Origin: Streptosporangium violaceochromogenes
GTDB taxonomy: Bacteria > Actinomycetota > Actinomycetes > Streptosporangiales > Streptosporangiaceae
Assembly (NCBI RefSeq): GCF_014654615.1
Contig: NZ_BNBB01000001.1
Coordinates: 488,949-552,948, forward strand
Direction of reading: 5' to 3'
Length of the DNA: 64,000 nt
Part shown: positions 7,996-16,592 of the stretch, piece after piece
Numbering within the stretch: position 1 is the first letter of the stretch
Layout: each line of letters begins with the position of its first letter
Made by a program: the position numbers and the translations under genes
Notes under the pieces: model-generated
What the model saw: only the letters and a program-made list of their open reading frames with translations
The model's database searches: none
Told to the model about the DNA's origin: nothing

Positions 7996-10140
7996 GTGCC
8001 AGTCCGAAAACACGCCGCCTCCGCGACGGGAAAGCGGGTACCCGCGCTGGACGGCATCCGGGCGTTCGCCGTCGTCGCGGTCCTCCTCTACCACCTGGAG
8101 ATCGGCCGGCTGCCCGGCGGCTTCCTCGGGGTGGACGTCTTCTTCGTCCTGTCCGGCTTCCTGATCGGGGGGCTGCTGCTGGCCGAGCTCCGCTCCACCG
8201 GCCGCGTCGACCTGGTCGCCTTCTGGCTGCGGCGAGGACGGCGCCTCCTGCCCGCGCTGCTCCTGCTCCTGGCCGTGCTCACCTGCTACACGGCCACCCG
8301 GCCACCCCAGGCGCGGCTCCCCCTGCGCGAGGACATCCTCAGCGCCCTGGCCTACGTCGCCAACTGGCACTTCGTGATCGAGGGCCGCTCCTACTTCGCG
8401 GAGTTCCAGCCGGCCTCACCCATGCGCCACCTGTGGTCCCTGGCGATCGAGGAGCAGTTCTACCTGGTCCTGCCCCTCCTCCTGCTCGGCCTGTGCCTGC
8501 TCGCCCCCCGCCTCAGGCGGCCGGCCGGCGCGTCGCTGCTGGCCGCCGGCATCGTCGCCTCCGTCCTGGTCCAGGCGCTGACCTACCGGGAGGCGGACCC
8601 GTCGCGGGCCTACTACGGCACCGACGCGCGCCTGCACGAGCTGCTCGTCGGCGTCGCGCTCGCCTGGCTGTACCGCCGGGCCGCCGGGCGGGCGGACGGC
8701 CGTCTCGGGGAACGGCTGCGGCCGGCCGCGCCGTACCTGGCCGGGGCCGGCCTGCTGGCGCTCCTCGCGATGATCGCGACGGTGGACGACCGGGCGCCGT
8801 TCTACTACCGGGGCGGCTCGCTGCTGGTCTCGGCCGCCACGGGACTCCTCGTCGCCGGCGTCGCCGCCGCCCCACGGCGCGGCGTCGTCGCCCGGGCGCT
8901 CTCCACGCCCGCGGTCGCCGGCCTGGGAAGGATCTCCTACGGGCTCTACCTCTGGCACTGGCCCGTGATCGCGATCGTCACGGCGGAGAGCGTGCCGCTG
9001 AGCGGGGCGACGCTCGTCGCCGTCCAGGTGCTGTCCTGCCTGGCCGTCAGCGTCGCCTCCTACCTCCTGGTCGAACGGCCCGTCCGCCGGGGGGCCGTGG
9101 GCCCGTTCCGGCTCACCCCCGGCAGGTTCTTCCCCGCCGCCCTCGCCTCCGTCCTCCTCATCGCCTGCGCGACGGCGGCGGCGTCCTGGGGGGCGCCCCC
9201 CGAGCCGGAGTACGTCCGGCAGCGCGACGGCCTGACCGTCGACCACGACGCCGACCCCGCGCGGCCGGTGATCGGCCTGATCGGAGACTCGATCGCGGTC
9301 AGCCTCCAGAGCGCGCTGTCACAGGAGGCCTCCCGCCGGGGTCTCACCCTCGTCTCGGCGGCACGCCCCGGCTGCGGGGCCGGCTCCTCGCTCCTGCTGG
9401 ACGAGACCGGTCACCCCTTCGCCATCGCCCCGGTCTGCGCCGAGCGCACCCCACGCCTCCAGGAACAGCTCGTCGCGCGCTTCCGGCCGCGGCTCGTGAT
9501 CTGGCACAGCGCGCGAGACCGTACGGACATCCGCGTCGGCTCGCGCGTCGTGAAGGCGGGAACGGCCGAGTGGCTCGGGCGGCGCCTCGCCGACTGGGAC
9601 GCCACCCTCGACCGGCTCTCCCGCACCGGCGCCCGCGTCGCCGTCGTCCTCCCGGCCTGGAGCGCGCGGGCGTCGAAGCGGACCGGGTGCGGCGGCGAGT
9701 TCAACTTCGACCCACCGTCGTGCGGGCTCGCCACGATCTCGACCGAGCACCTGCGCCGCCTCTACCGGCGCTGGGCCGCCTCCCACCCCGGACGGGTGAC
9801 CCTCGTCGACCTGGCCGAGCTCGCCTGCCCCGGGGGCATCCCCTGCCCGGAACGGCTTTCGGGGGTACGGCTGCGCGACGACGACGTCCACTTCAGCCCG
9901 GAGGGCGCCCGGCTGCTCGCCCCTTCCCTCCTCGACCGGATCCTCGGTCCCGCGGCGGCGGCGCGGCTCCCCGCCGGCCCCGGCCTTCCCCTCCGCCGTT
10001 CCCTCCGGCCCACCGCCGGGGCGGGGCCGCCCTCGCCGGATGCGCTACAGTCGCCGATGGCACGAACTGATGCGAGGTGCCTCCCTGCGGGAGGAGAATC
10101 GGGAAGCCGGTGCGAATCCGGCACGGGCCCGCCGCGGTGA
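7996..10140 (+). CDS. OafA-like membrane O-acyltransferase with C-terminal SGNH domain
   Basis: 714 residues. The N-terminal half is an acyltransferase-3 domain: RVPALDGIRAFAVVAVLLYH at the start, the FFVLSGFLI loop, the R-R pair after helix 2, the LWSLAIEEQFYL motif, then about ten helices. The C-terminal third is an extracytoplasmic SGNH-type domain, with GDSIAVS (Ser nucleophile block) and DDDVHFSPEGARLL (Asp/His block). Such proteins O-acetylate cell-wall or exported glycans. GTG 7996 follows CCGGAG. The frame stays open through the start of the cobalamin riboswitch for bluB, so the last 30 or so residues are low-complexity and may be non-conserved. Confidence 0.85.
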   Translation: MPVRKHAASATGKRVPALDGIRAFAVVAVLLYHLEIGRLPGGFLGVDVFFVLSGFLIGGLLLAELRSTGRVDLVAFWLRRGRRLLPALLLLLAVLTCYTATRPPQARLPLREDILSALAYVANWHFVIEGRSYFAEFQPASPMRHLWSLAIEEQFYLVLPLLLLGLCLLAPRLRRPAGASLLAAGIVASVLVQALTYREADPSRAYYGTDARLHELLVGVALAWLYRRAAGRADGRLGERLRPAAPYLAGAGLLALLAMIATVDDRAPFYYRGGSLLVSAATGLLVAGVAAAPRRGVVARALSTPAVAGLGRISYGLYLWHWPVIAIVTAESVPLSGATLVAVQVLSCLAVSVASYLLVERPVRRGAVGPFRLTPGRFFPAALASVLLIACATAAASWGAPPEPEYVRQRDGLTVDHDADPARPVIGLIGDSIAVSLQSALSQEASRRGLTLVSAARPGCGAGSSLLLDETGHPFAIAPVCAERTPRLQEQLVARFRPRLVIWHSARDRTDIRVGSRVVKAGTAEWLGRRLADWDATLDRLSRTGARVAVVLPAWSARASKRTGCGGEFNFDPPSCGLATISTEHLRRLYRRWAASHPGRVTLVDLAELACPGGIPCPERLSGVRLRDDDVHFSPEGARLLAPSLLDRILGPAAAARLPAGPGLPLRRSLRPTAGAGPPSPDALQSPMARTDARCLPAGGESGSRCESGTGPPR

Positions 10141-10245
10141 TCGGGGAGCCGCCGTCCAGGCACATGGGTGCGGCCACTGGCCTTCGGGCTGGGAAGGCGG
10201 ACGGTACGGCGTCGATCCGAGAGTCCGAAGACCGGCCTCGCGCGA
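10045..10245 (+). promoter_or_regulatory. Cobalamin (AdoCbl) riboswitch upstream of bluB
   Basis: Recognisable conserved blocks of the cobalamin aptamer occur in order: GAGGTGCC (about 10074), the B12-box-like GAAGCCGGTGCGAATCCGGC (10101-10120), GCCACTGG and GGGAAGGC, then the closing GAGTCCGAAGACCGGCC (10221-10237). A tight inverted repeat (TGCCACCCG / CGGGTGGCA, 10248-10266) sits between the aptamer and the GGGAG ribosome site of bluB. It could be the expression platform. The aptamer overlaps the last codons of the acyltransferase gene. Confidence 0.9.
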
Positions 10246-10288
10246 CCTGCCACCCGCCGGGTGGCACGACGCAGCGGGAGCCTGCCCT

Positions 10289-10936
10289 GTGAGCACCGAC
10301 ATCTACGACGTCATCCACCGCCGCCGCGACGTACGCGCCCAGTTCAGCGGCGAGCCCGTCCCCGACGACGTCCTCGAACGCGTGCTGGGCGCCGCGCACG
10401 CCGCCCCCAGCGTGGGGCTGTCCCAGCCGTGGGACTTCGTCCTCGTCCGCGACCCCGGCACCCGCCGCGCCTTCCACGACCACGTCCGGCGCGAGCGGGC
10501 CGTCTTCGCCGCCTCCCTCACCGGGGACGAGGCGGAGCGGTTCGCCCGGATAAAGATCGACGGGGTGCTGGAGTCGAGCCTGTCGGTGGTCGTCACCTAC
10601 GACGCCGGGCGGGGCGGCCCCGCCGTCCTGGGCCGCCACGCCATCGCCGACGCCGGGCTTTACTCGGTCTGCCTGGCCATCCAGAACCTGTGGCTCGCGG
10701 CCACCGCCGAGGACATGGGCGTCGGCTGGGTGTCGTTCTACCGTGAGCCGTTCGTCCGGCGGCTGCTGGGCATCCCCCCGGGGATCCGCCCGGTGGCCTG
10801 GCTCTGCCTGGGGCCGGTCGTCCGCCTTGAGACGGTGCCCGACCTGGAACGGCACGGGTGGCGCCGCCGTACCGCGCTGCGCACCGCGGTTCACCGCGAA
10901 CGCTGGTGCCGCCCCCCGGGCCGGGCCGAGAGGTAG
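10289..10936 (+). CDS. bluB: BluB, 5,6-dimethylbenzimidazole synthase
   Basis: 215 residues of the nitroreductase-like flavin fold. It starts STDIYDVIHRRRDVRAQF and carries HAAPSVGLSQPWDFVLV and NLWLAATAEDMGVGWVSFY, both characteristic of BluB. The enzyme cleaves reduced FMN with oxygen to form 5,6-dimethylbenzimidazole, the lower ligand of cobalamin. GTG 10289 follows GGGAG with seven bases of spacing. Position directly behind a cobalamin riboswitch supports the assignment and predicts repression when B12 is plentiful. The 3' end overlaps the Rieske oxygenase gene convergently by 46 bases. Confidence 0.93.
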   Translation: MSTDIYDVIHRRRDVRAQFSGEPVPDDVLERVLGAAHAAPSVGLSQPWDFVLVRDPGTRRAFHDHVRRERAVFAASLTGDEAERFARIKIDGVLESSLSVVVTYDAGRGGPAVLGRHAIADAGLYSVCLAIQNLWLAATAEDMGVGWVSFYREPFVRRLLGIPPGIRPVAWLCLGPVVRLETVPDLERHGWRRRTALRTAVHRERWCRPPGRAER

Positions 10937-12105
10937 CGCTGAAACTGCCACAGCGGCCGTTCCAGGTGGGAGAGGCGGCCCGCGGGCGGGCCGGGGGCGG
11001 CGGACAGGCCCCGCTGAACCCCGCGGATCGCCACCAGGTCCTCCTCCTGAACCCGCGACAGCAGCGCGCGGATCGCCTCCAGGTGGCCGGGCATGTCCCG
11101 GTGACGGCTCGTGCCCGGCGGCACCAGCACCCGGAACACCGCGTCGTGGGTGACCGGGCCGGTCGGCCACCAGCTTCCCCACACCACGTTGCCGGGCAGG
11201 AGCGCCAGCAGGCAGTTGGGGAAGATCCCCGCGACCGTCATGCCGGAGAGCTGCTCGGGGGAGAGACCGGGAGGGGGCGGAAAGGGGGCGGACAGCGGCC
11301 CGTGCCCGTCGGGGCCCGCCGGGGAGGCGGGGGTGAACGTGGTGAACCACCGGCCGTCGCAGTCGTCGACCCGGGTCGCCCGCGCGGGCAGCACCGGCTC
11401 CAGCGTCGTGGCGTGGGTCCCCAGGTGGTGGTAGTTCTCACAGGCGTTCTCCAGCGCCACCTTCCAGTTGGCGGGCACGCCGTTCCAGCGCAGGGTGCAG
11501 GCGGTCTCCCAGCCGGTGAGCCCGTAGCCCGCGAGCGCCGCGTCCAGGCCGGAAAGCTCTGGGGCGAGCGGCGGGGCGGCGGGGTCGAGGCTGAGCATGA
11601 CGAAGCCGTTCCACTCTTCCAGGCGGTGGTCCGGCAACCGGCAGGCCGCCCGGTCGAACCCGGGGGCGCGCATGAGCGGAGCCCCCGCCAACCGGCCGGC
11701 GAACTCGCCGTTGAGCCGGTAGGTCCAGGTGTGGTAGGGGCAGACGAGCCGCTCCAGGCGGCCCTGCTCGGCGGTGGTCTCCGGCGGCAGGACGTCCATG
11801 AACCGGTGCCGGCAGACCCGTGAGAGCGCGTGCAGGACGCCGTCCTCGTCGCGGGTGAGCACCAGCGGCCGGTCCGGCAGGTCGTCGAGCCTGAGGTAGG
11901 CCCCCGGCTCGGCGACCTGATCGGCACGGGCCACGCAGAGCCAGTCACGGTGGAAGATCTGCTTCACCTCCCAGGCGTGGAACTCCGGCGCGATGTACGC
12001 CTCCGGCGGCAGGGTCTCGCTCCGCTCGAACGGCAGCCCCGCGATCCGGCACAGCTCGGCGAGGAGCGGCGCCACCGGGGAAACCGGCGTCGTCGGGAAG
12101 GTCAT
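10891..12105 (-). CDS. Rieske non-heme iron oxygenase, alpha-subunit type
   Basis: 404 residues. The Rieske [2Fe-2S] ligands are at C98-x-H100 (SRVCRHRF) and C122-x2-H125 (VCPYHTWTYRLNG). The mononuclear iron site is in NACENYHHLGTH (about 220-231), with a C-terminal aspartate in QEEDLVAIRGVQ. The protein resembles ring-hydroxylating dioxygenases and choline/carnitine monooxygenase-type enzymes. No reductase or ferredoxin gene is adjacent. ATG 12105 follows AGGAGG with eight bases of spacing, preferred to an in-frame ATG at 12216. It is followed (upstream, 12106-12441) by a non-coding stretch holding the first GntR-type operator of the catabolic island. Substrate unknown. Confidence 0.88.
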   Translation of the reverse strand: MTFPTTPVSPVAPLLAELCRIAGLPFERSETLPPEAYIAPEFHAWEVKQIFHRDWLCVARADQVAEPGAYLRLDDLPDRPLVLTRDEDGVLHALSRVCRHRFMDVLPPETTAEQGRLERLVCPYHTWTYRLNGEFAGRLAGAPLMRAPGFDRAACRLPDHRLEEWNGFVMLSLDPAAPPLAPELSGLDAALAGYGLTGWETACTLRWNGVPANWKVALENACENYHHLGTHATTLEPVLPARATRVDDCDGRWFTTFTPASPAGPDGHGPLSAPFPPPPGLSPEQLSGMTVAGIFPNCLLALLPGNVVWGSWWPTGPVTHDAVFRVLVPPGTSRHRDMPGHLEAIRALLSRVQEEDLVAIRGVQRGLSAAPGPPAGRLSHLERPLWQFQRYLSARPGGRHQRSR

Positions 12106-12393
12106 CGCGAGGTCCTCCTCGGAAAACGGCATGCGGACGGTGACCGGGTACGGCGGGGCGGCGGCCCTCATGGCGGCGACCTGTCGTGACCGGGAGGCGC
12201 GCCTTGCGGGCCTCACCCGCCGCGGCTCTCACGCGGACAGTGAAACCCTAGGCGATCGTCACTCACCGTGACATCGACCATGAGAACGAATCTCCCTACA
12301 TCCTTCGTCGGACCCGCTCTTCCCTCTCCCGCGGCCCGCCGGGATCCGTCCGGCGGATCGTCCCGCCGCGCCCCAGCACTTCTCCAAAAGTCT

Positions 12394-12408
12394 GTTATCA
12401 GACATCTG
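12394..12408. promoter_or_regulatory. Candidate GntR operator A (SDR promoter)
   Basis: GTTATCAGACATCTG. It is the exact reverse complement of operator B at 13233-13247, on the other side of the SDR gene. It lies 34 bases upstream of ATG 12442, with a possible -10 (TACTAC, 12416-12421) just after it. Confidence 0.6.
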
Positions 12409-12441
12409 TTCTCTGTACTACGAATGCGCCATGATGGTGTG

Positions 12442-13146
12442 ATGTACGTGGTTCTCATCACGGGCGGAACAAGCGGCATCGGGCGGGCACTCGTCTCGGA
12501 GTACGCCGGGCGCGGCGCGACCGTCGTGACCTGCGGCCGGGACACCCGCGCCCTGGACGACCTCAGGGCCGAGGGCGTCGACTCCCTCCAGGTCGACCTG
12601 GCCGACCACGCCGGAATCCGGCGTCTTCTCCATCACGTCCGGAAGACCTATGGCCGCCTGGACACCCTGGTCAACTGCGCCGCCACGCATCACGCCTTCG
12701 ATCCGGCACACCCGGCCGCGGACGGCCCGCTGCTGGACATCTCGGTCGATCTGCTGGCCCCCGCCCACCTCAGTCTCGGCGCGCTACCCCTGCTGACCGC
12801 CTCACCCTCGCCGGTGATCGTGAACGTCACCTCGATCGCCGGCGTGGTTCCCAAGGGCCGGGCGCCGGGCTACTCCGCGGGCAAGGCCGGCTTGATCGCC
12901 TTCACCGACGCCCTGCGCCACGCCTTACAGGGCAGCGGGGTGAAGGTCGTCGACCTGATGCCGCCGCCCATCGAGACCCCCATGGCCGCGTATCTGAACG
13001 TCGGCAAAACCGCTCCCGGGGACTTCGCCCGCCTGGCCGTGGACAGGATCGAGCGCGGCGACCAGGTGATCCGCTTCGGCCGCAACCGCTGGGCCGGCGC
13101 GCTCCACAGGATCGCGACGCGGCTCGCCGCCCTGCTCGTCCGGTGA
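12442..13146 (+). CDS. Short-chain dehydrogenase/reductase
   Basis: 234 residues of the classical SDR fold. The cofactor loop is TGGTSGIG (7-14), the catalytic serine S131 (NVTSIAG) and the Y144-x3-K148 pair (GYSAGKAG) are present, and NCAAT replaces the usual NNAG. ATG 12442 (or the adjacent GTG 12439) has no good ribosome site, so the message may be leaderless or near-leaderless. A further in-frame ATG at 12424 is possible. It is a single-gene unit flanked by inverted copies of the TCAGACA operator and is probably controlled by the GntR protein at 18060. It probably oxidises or reduces an alcohol/ketone intermediate of the pathway. Confidence 0.85.
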   Translation: MYVVLITGGTSGIGRALVSEYAGRGATVVTCGRDTRALDDLRAEGVDSLQVDLADHAGIRRLLHHVRKTYGRLDTLVNCAATHHAFDPAHPAADGPLLDISVDLLAPAHLSLGALPLLTASPSPVIVNVTSIAGVVPKGRAPGYSAGKAGLIAFTDALRHALQGSGVKVVDLMPPPIETPMAAYLNVGKTAPGDFARLAVDRIERGDQVIRFGRNRWAGALHRIATRLAALLVR

Positions 13147-13232
13147 GCCCCGGCCTTCGCGTTCGCCTCGCCGGCCCCCGGGCGCCCCTCCCCGGCTCCT
13201 CTGTTCCAGCACGTATACCTGTTCCCTATTGC

Positions 13233-13247
13233 CAGATGTCTGATAAC
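13233..13247. promoter_or_regulatory. Candidate GntR operator B (importer/LLM operon)
   Basis: CAGATGTCTGATAAC, identical to operator A in reverse complement (15 of 15). It lies 28 bases upstream of ATG 13275. Confidence 0.65.
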
Positions 13248-13274
13248 TGAGTTAGAACAAGTGGCGGAGGACAC

Positions 13275-14432
13275 ATGAAACGACCGTCTCACGCGGTGGC
13301 ACTGCCCGCCGCGCTCTCAGCCCTCATCCTCGTCACCGCCTGCTCGAACGGCTCCCCGTCGACCGCCCCGCCCGCCGCCTCACCGGCCGGGGGCAAGGGG
13401 CCCCTCGCCCAGGTGTGCCCGAACCCGACCGTGATCCAGCTCGGCTGGTTCCCCGAGCTGGAACGCGCCTGGGCGCTCCAGCTCATCGGCCCGGACGGCA
13501 CGATCGACGCCGCGAAGGGCACCTACTCCGGACCGTCCAAGGCCGACCCCTCCCTCCGCATCGAAGTGCGCTCCGGCGGCCCCTTCGTCGGATTCCAGCA
13601 GGGTAACGCCATGCTCTATCAGGACCGCCAGATCCTGCTGGCCGACCAGAACCTGGACGCGATGCTCGCCGCCTCCAAGAAGTTCCCCACGGTGGCCGTG
13701 GCCGCGCCACTGGAGAAGGGCTCGCAGATCCTCTTCTGGGATCCGGCCAAACACTCCTTCAACGGTCCCGCCGACATCAAGAAGAGCGGCGCCAAGGTGC
13801 TCGTCGCCTCCAACGCCATCTACATGCAGGCGCTCACCGCCTCGGGGGTGCTCGACCCCAAGCAGGTCGACTACTCCTACGACGGATCGCCGAGCCGCTT
13901 CGTGGCCGACCCCTCGCTGGTCAACCAGGGGTTCCTGACGGCCGAGCCGTACCAGCTCGCGAAGCGGAACCCGGCGTGGGGCAAGCCGGTCAAGTACATG
14001 CTCATCTCCGACATGGGATACCCCTGGTACCAGGGCGTGGTCTCCGCCCGCCCGGACACCGTCAAGGAGAAGGCGGCCTGCCTGAGCAAGCTCGTGCCGC
14101 TGATCCAAAAAGCCCAGGTCGACATGCTGGCCAACCCCGAGCCGATGATCCCGGTGATCCAGCGGGCCACCCAGCAGATGCGCGACCCGATGGTGGCCAC
14201 CCCCGAGATGCTGCACACCGGCATCGCGGAGTCGCTGCGCCTGGGCGTCTACTCCAACGGCTCGAACAACACGATCGGCGACTTCGACCTCGCCAGGGTC
14301 GGAAAGCTCATCGACATGGACCTCAAGGCGTTCAAGAACCTCAGCGGCAAATACCCCTACGACCCCGAGATGACGCCGGACGGGCTCGTCACCAACCAGT
14401 TCATCGACACGTCCATCGGCCTGTCCCGATAA
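13275..14432 (+). CDS. ABC importer substrate-binding lipoprotein (TauA/NMT1 type)
   Basis: 385 residues. The lipobox LILVTAC places the lipid-modified cysteine at residue 23. The mature protein resembles periplasmic-binding proteins of the nitrate/taurine/thiamine-precursor group (NMT1/SsuA-like), and its partner ATPase and permease at 19824 and 20597 are of the same transporter class. It would capture the island's growth substrate outside the cell. GGAGG at 13266-13270 precedes ATG 13275. It is the first gene of an operon with the LLM oxidoreductase, the opine-dehydrogenase-like enzyme and an amidohydrolase, all with gaps under 20 bases or overlaps. Confidence 0.85.
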   Translation: MKRPSHAVALPAALSALILVTACSNGSPSTAPPAASPAGGKGPLAQVCPNPTVIQLGWFPELERAWALQLIGPDGTIDAAKGTYSGPSKADPSLRIEVRSGGPFVGFQQGNAMLYQDRQILLADQNLDAMLAASKKFPTVAVAAPLEKGSQILFWDPAKHSFNGPADIKKSGAKVLVASNAIYMQALTASGVLDPKQVDYSYDGSPSRFVADPSLVNQGFLTAEPYQLAKRNPAWGKPVKYMLISDMGYPWYQGVVSARPDTVKEKAACLSKLVPLIQKAQVDMLANPEPMIPVIQRATQQMRDPMVATPEMLHTGIAESLRLGVYSNGSNNTIGDFDLARVGKLIDMDLKAFKNLSGKYPYDPEMTPDGLVTNQFIDTSIGLSR

Positions 14433-14451
14433 CGCGACAAGGAGCTCCTCC

Positions 14452-15456
14452 ATGACATCCCGCAGAGGTCTCGAATTCGGCCTCAGCATCTGGCTCGACA
14501 ACGCGGTCCGCGAGGTGGCGCCTCTGGCGCGTTTCGCCGAACAGGCCGGCTTCACCGACCTGTGGGTCCCGGACCACTACTTCCTGCGTGACTCCTACGT
14601 GGCGCAGGCGCTCATGGCCCTGGAGACCGAGCGCATCCGGTTCGGGACGGCGGTCGCCGCCGCGCAGCTGCGGCACCCGGCCCTGCTGGCCAGCTCCACC
14701 GCCACGGTGGACGAGCTGTCGGGGGGGCGCGCCATCCTCGGGATCGGGCCCGGTGGGCACGAGTTCGCGGCACAGTTCGACATGCGGCCGAAAAGCCCGC
14801 TCACCCTGGTCCGCGAGGCCGTCGCCGTCGCACGCGGCCTGTTCCGGGGCGGCTCCGACCTCGAAGGCACGATCTTCACCACCCGGGGCGCCCGGCTCGG
14901 CTGGCCCACCGGGGACATCCCCGTCTACCTCGCGGCACGCGGCACCAAGATGCTGGAGCTCGCCGGCGAGGTCGCCGACGGCGTGCTGATCCACGGCATC
15001 ACCGTCCCGTACGTGCGGCACGTCAAGGAACTGGTCGCCCGCGGCGCCGAGCGGGCGGGCCGCTCCCCGGACGACTGCGAGATCGCCGTCATCCTCGACG
15101 CCGAGGTGAACCCGGACGAGGCCGCCGCGATCGACGCCATGCGCGACCGCGTCAAGGTGATGGCGGGCGGCAAGTACTCCGACGATCTCATCCCGCTGTA
15201 CGAACTCGATCCCGGCGACGTCGCCGCGCTCCGCGCCGCTCTGAACGAGGGCAGGCCCGACGCCCACCGCTTCGTCACCGACGCCATGGTGCGCGCCTTC
15301 GCGCTGGCCGGCGGACATTCGACGCTGGTACGGCGCTGCCGTGAACTGCACGACGCCGGCATCGACCGGATCATCGTCTTCTCCAACGGCACCGTCGATC
15401 ACACCCGAAGCCAGATCGACGGCTTCGCCCCCATCATCAAGGAGGTCACCCAGTGA
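14452..15456 (+). CDS. LLM-class F420-dependent oxidoreductase
   Basis: 334 residues, a luciferase-like TIM barrel. Family marks include the N-terminal GLSIWLDNAVREVAPLARFAEQ, the DLWVPDHYF motif, FGTAVAAAQLRHPALLA, GRAILGIGPGG and IPVYLAARGTKMLELAGEVADG. These match the methylene-tetrahydromethanopterin-reductase-like, F420-using branch rather than the FMN monooxygenases. An F420:NADP oxidoreductase is encoded in the same island (24021), which supports F420 as cofactor. It probably carries out a reduction or hydride removal on the imported substrate. Its stop overlaps the next start by four bases. Confidence 0.85.
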   Translation: MTSRRGLEFGLSIWLDNAVREVAPLARFAEQAGFTDLWVPDHYFLRDSYVAQALMALETERIRFGTAVAAAQLRHPALLASSTATVDELSGGRAILGIGPGGHEFAAQFDMRPKSPLTLVREAVAVARGLFRGGSDLEGTIFTTRGARLGWPTGDIPVYLAARGTKMLELAGEVADGVLIHGITVPYVRHVKELVARGAERAGRSPDDCEIAVILDAEVNPDEAAAIDAMRDRVKVMAGGKYSDDLIPLYELDPGDVAALRAALNEGRPDAHRFVTDAMVRAFALAGGHSTLVRRCRELHDAGIDRIIVFSNGTVDHTRSQIDGFAPIIKEVTQ

Positions 15457-16592
15457 GCAACCTGCTCCCCCAGCGTGTCGTGGTCGTCGGAGGCGGCGGC
15501 GGCGGGCTCACCATCGCCTGCGAGCTCTCCCTCGCGGGGGTGGAGGTCACCGTGGCCGACCTGCCGGAGTTCGCCGGCAACCTCGCCCCCGTCGCCGAAC
15601 GGGGCGGCCTCGACATGCAGTGGCGCACATCCCCGAGCGACGCCACCTCGCCCTCGTCGTTCGTGGCGATCCACACCATCAGCACCGACCCGGTGACCGC
15701 GGTCCAGGGCGCGCCGCTCGTCATCGTCTGCGTGCCTTCGTACGGTCACCGGCGCTTCGCCGAGCTGCTGGCGCCCGCGCTCACCGAGGGGCAGACCGTC
15801 GTCTGGGTCGGCGAGGGCGGCGGCGCGTTCAGCGCCGTGGCCGCCTCCCGCTCCGCCGGGACGCGGGGCGTCGTGCACGCCGAGACCAACTCCCTGCCCT
15901 ACGGCGGAGCGTTCATCAAGGGACCCGGCCAGGTCGGCGCCACCCGCAAGCGCGGCGGAACCGTCGTCGCCGCCCTGCCCGCCGCCGCCACCCCGAAGGT
16001 CGCGGCGCTGGCCGCCGAGATCTGGCCGTGGGTCACCCCGGCGGAGAACGCCTGGGAGGCGCTGCTGCTCAACTTCAACGCCATCGACCACGTGCCCACC
16101 ATGATCTGCAACCTCGGCCGCATCGAGGGCGAGGGGACCTACCGGATCTGGGGAGAGGGCGGCAGCCCCGGCGTGGCCGCCGTGATCAAGGCGGTGGACC
16201 AGGAGTATCTCGCGCTGCGCGGCGCCCTCGGTCTGTCCAGCCGCAAAGGCTGGGAGGACTACCTGGTGGATCAGGGCATGGCTCCGGAGAAGGGCGCGAC
16301 GACCTACGACACGATCCAGAGCAGCATCCTCGCCGCCGTCCAGTTCGCGTGCGGGCCGAAGGCTCTGGAGCACCGGTTCGTCGCCGAGGACGTGCCGTAC
16401 GCGCTGGTGCTGGCCCGCAGCATCGGAGACGAGCTGAACGTGGACACCCCCGTCATCGACGGCCTGATCGCCATCGGCTCGGCGGCATCCGGGATCGACT
16501 ACGGGGCGCGCGGCCGTACCCTCGCCGACTGGGGGCTGTCCGGCGCCGGGAGCGCGGGACTGCGCGCGGCCGCCGAGGAGGGCTGGTGGTAG
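15453..16592 (+). CDS. NAD(P)-dependent opine/octopine dehydrogenase family protein
   Basis: 379 residues. A Rossmann fingerprint VVVVGGGGGGLTIACEL starts at residue 9. The C-terminal half has the octopine-dehydrogenase-domain pattern, including an NFNAIDHVPTMICNLGRIEG histidine segment. Opine dehydrogenases join or split an amino acid and a 2-oxo acid at a secondary amine. In a catabolic island, oxidative cleavage of an N-alkyl amino acid is an attractive role. GTG 15453 overlaps the upstream stop (GTGA). The C-terminal end overlaps the amidohydrolase start. Confidence 0.78.
   Translation: MSNLLPQRVVVVGGGGGGLTIACELSLAGVEVTVADLPEFAGNLAPVAERGGLDMQWRTSPSDATSPSSFVAIHTISTDPVTAVQGAPLVIVCVPSYGHRRFAELLAPALTEGQTVVWVGEGGGAFSAVAASRSAGTRGVVHAETNSLPYGGAFIKGPGQVGATRKRGGTVVAALPAAATPKVAALAAEIWPWVTPAENAWEALLLNFNAIDHVPTMICNLGRIEGEGTYRIWGEGGSPGVAAVIKAVDQEYLALRGALGLSSRKGWEDYLVDQGMAPEKGATTYDTIQSSILAAVQFACGPKALEHRFVAEDVPYALVLARSIGDELNVDTPVIDGLIAIGSAASGIDYGARGRTLADWGLSGAGSAGLRAAAEEGWW

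Noticed and set aside
15341..16585. Extended frame ahead of the TRZ/ATZ-like amidohydrolase
   Set aside because: The upstream 415 codons are Arg-rich shadow of the opine-dehydrogenase gene; true similarity begins at about 16586.
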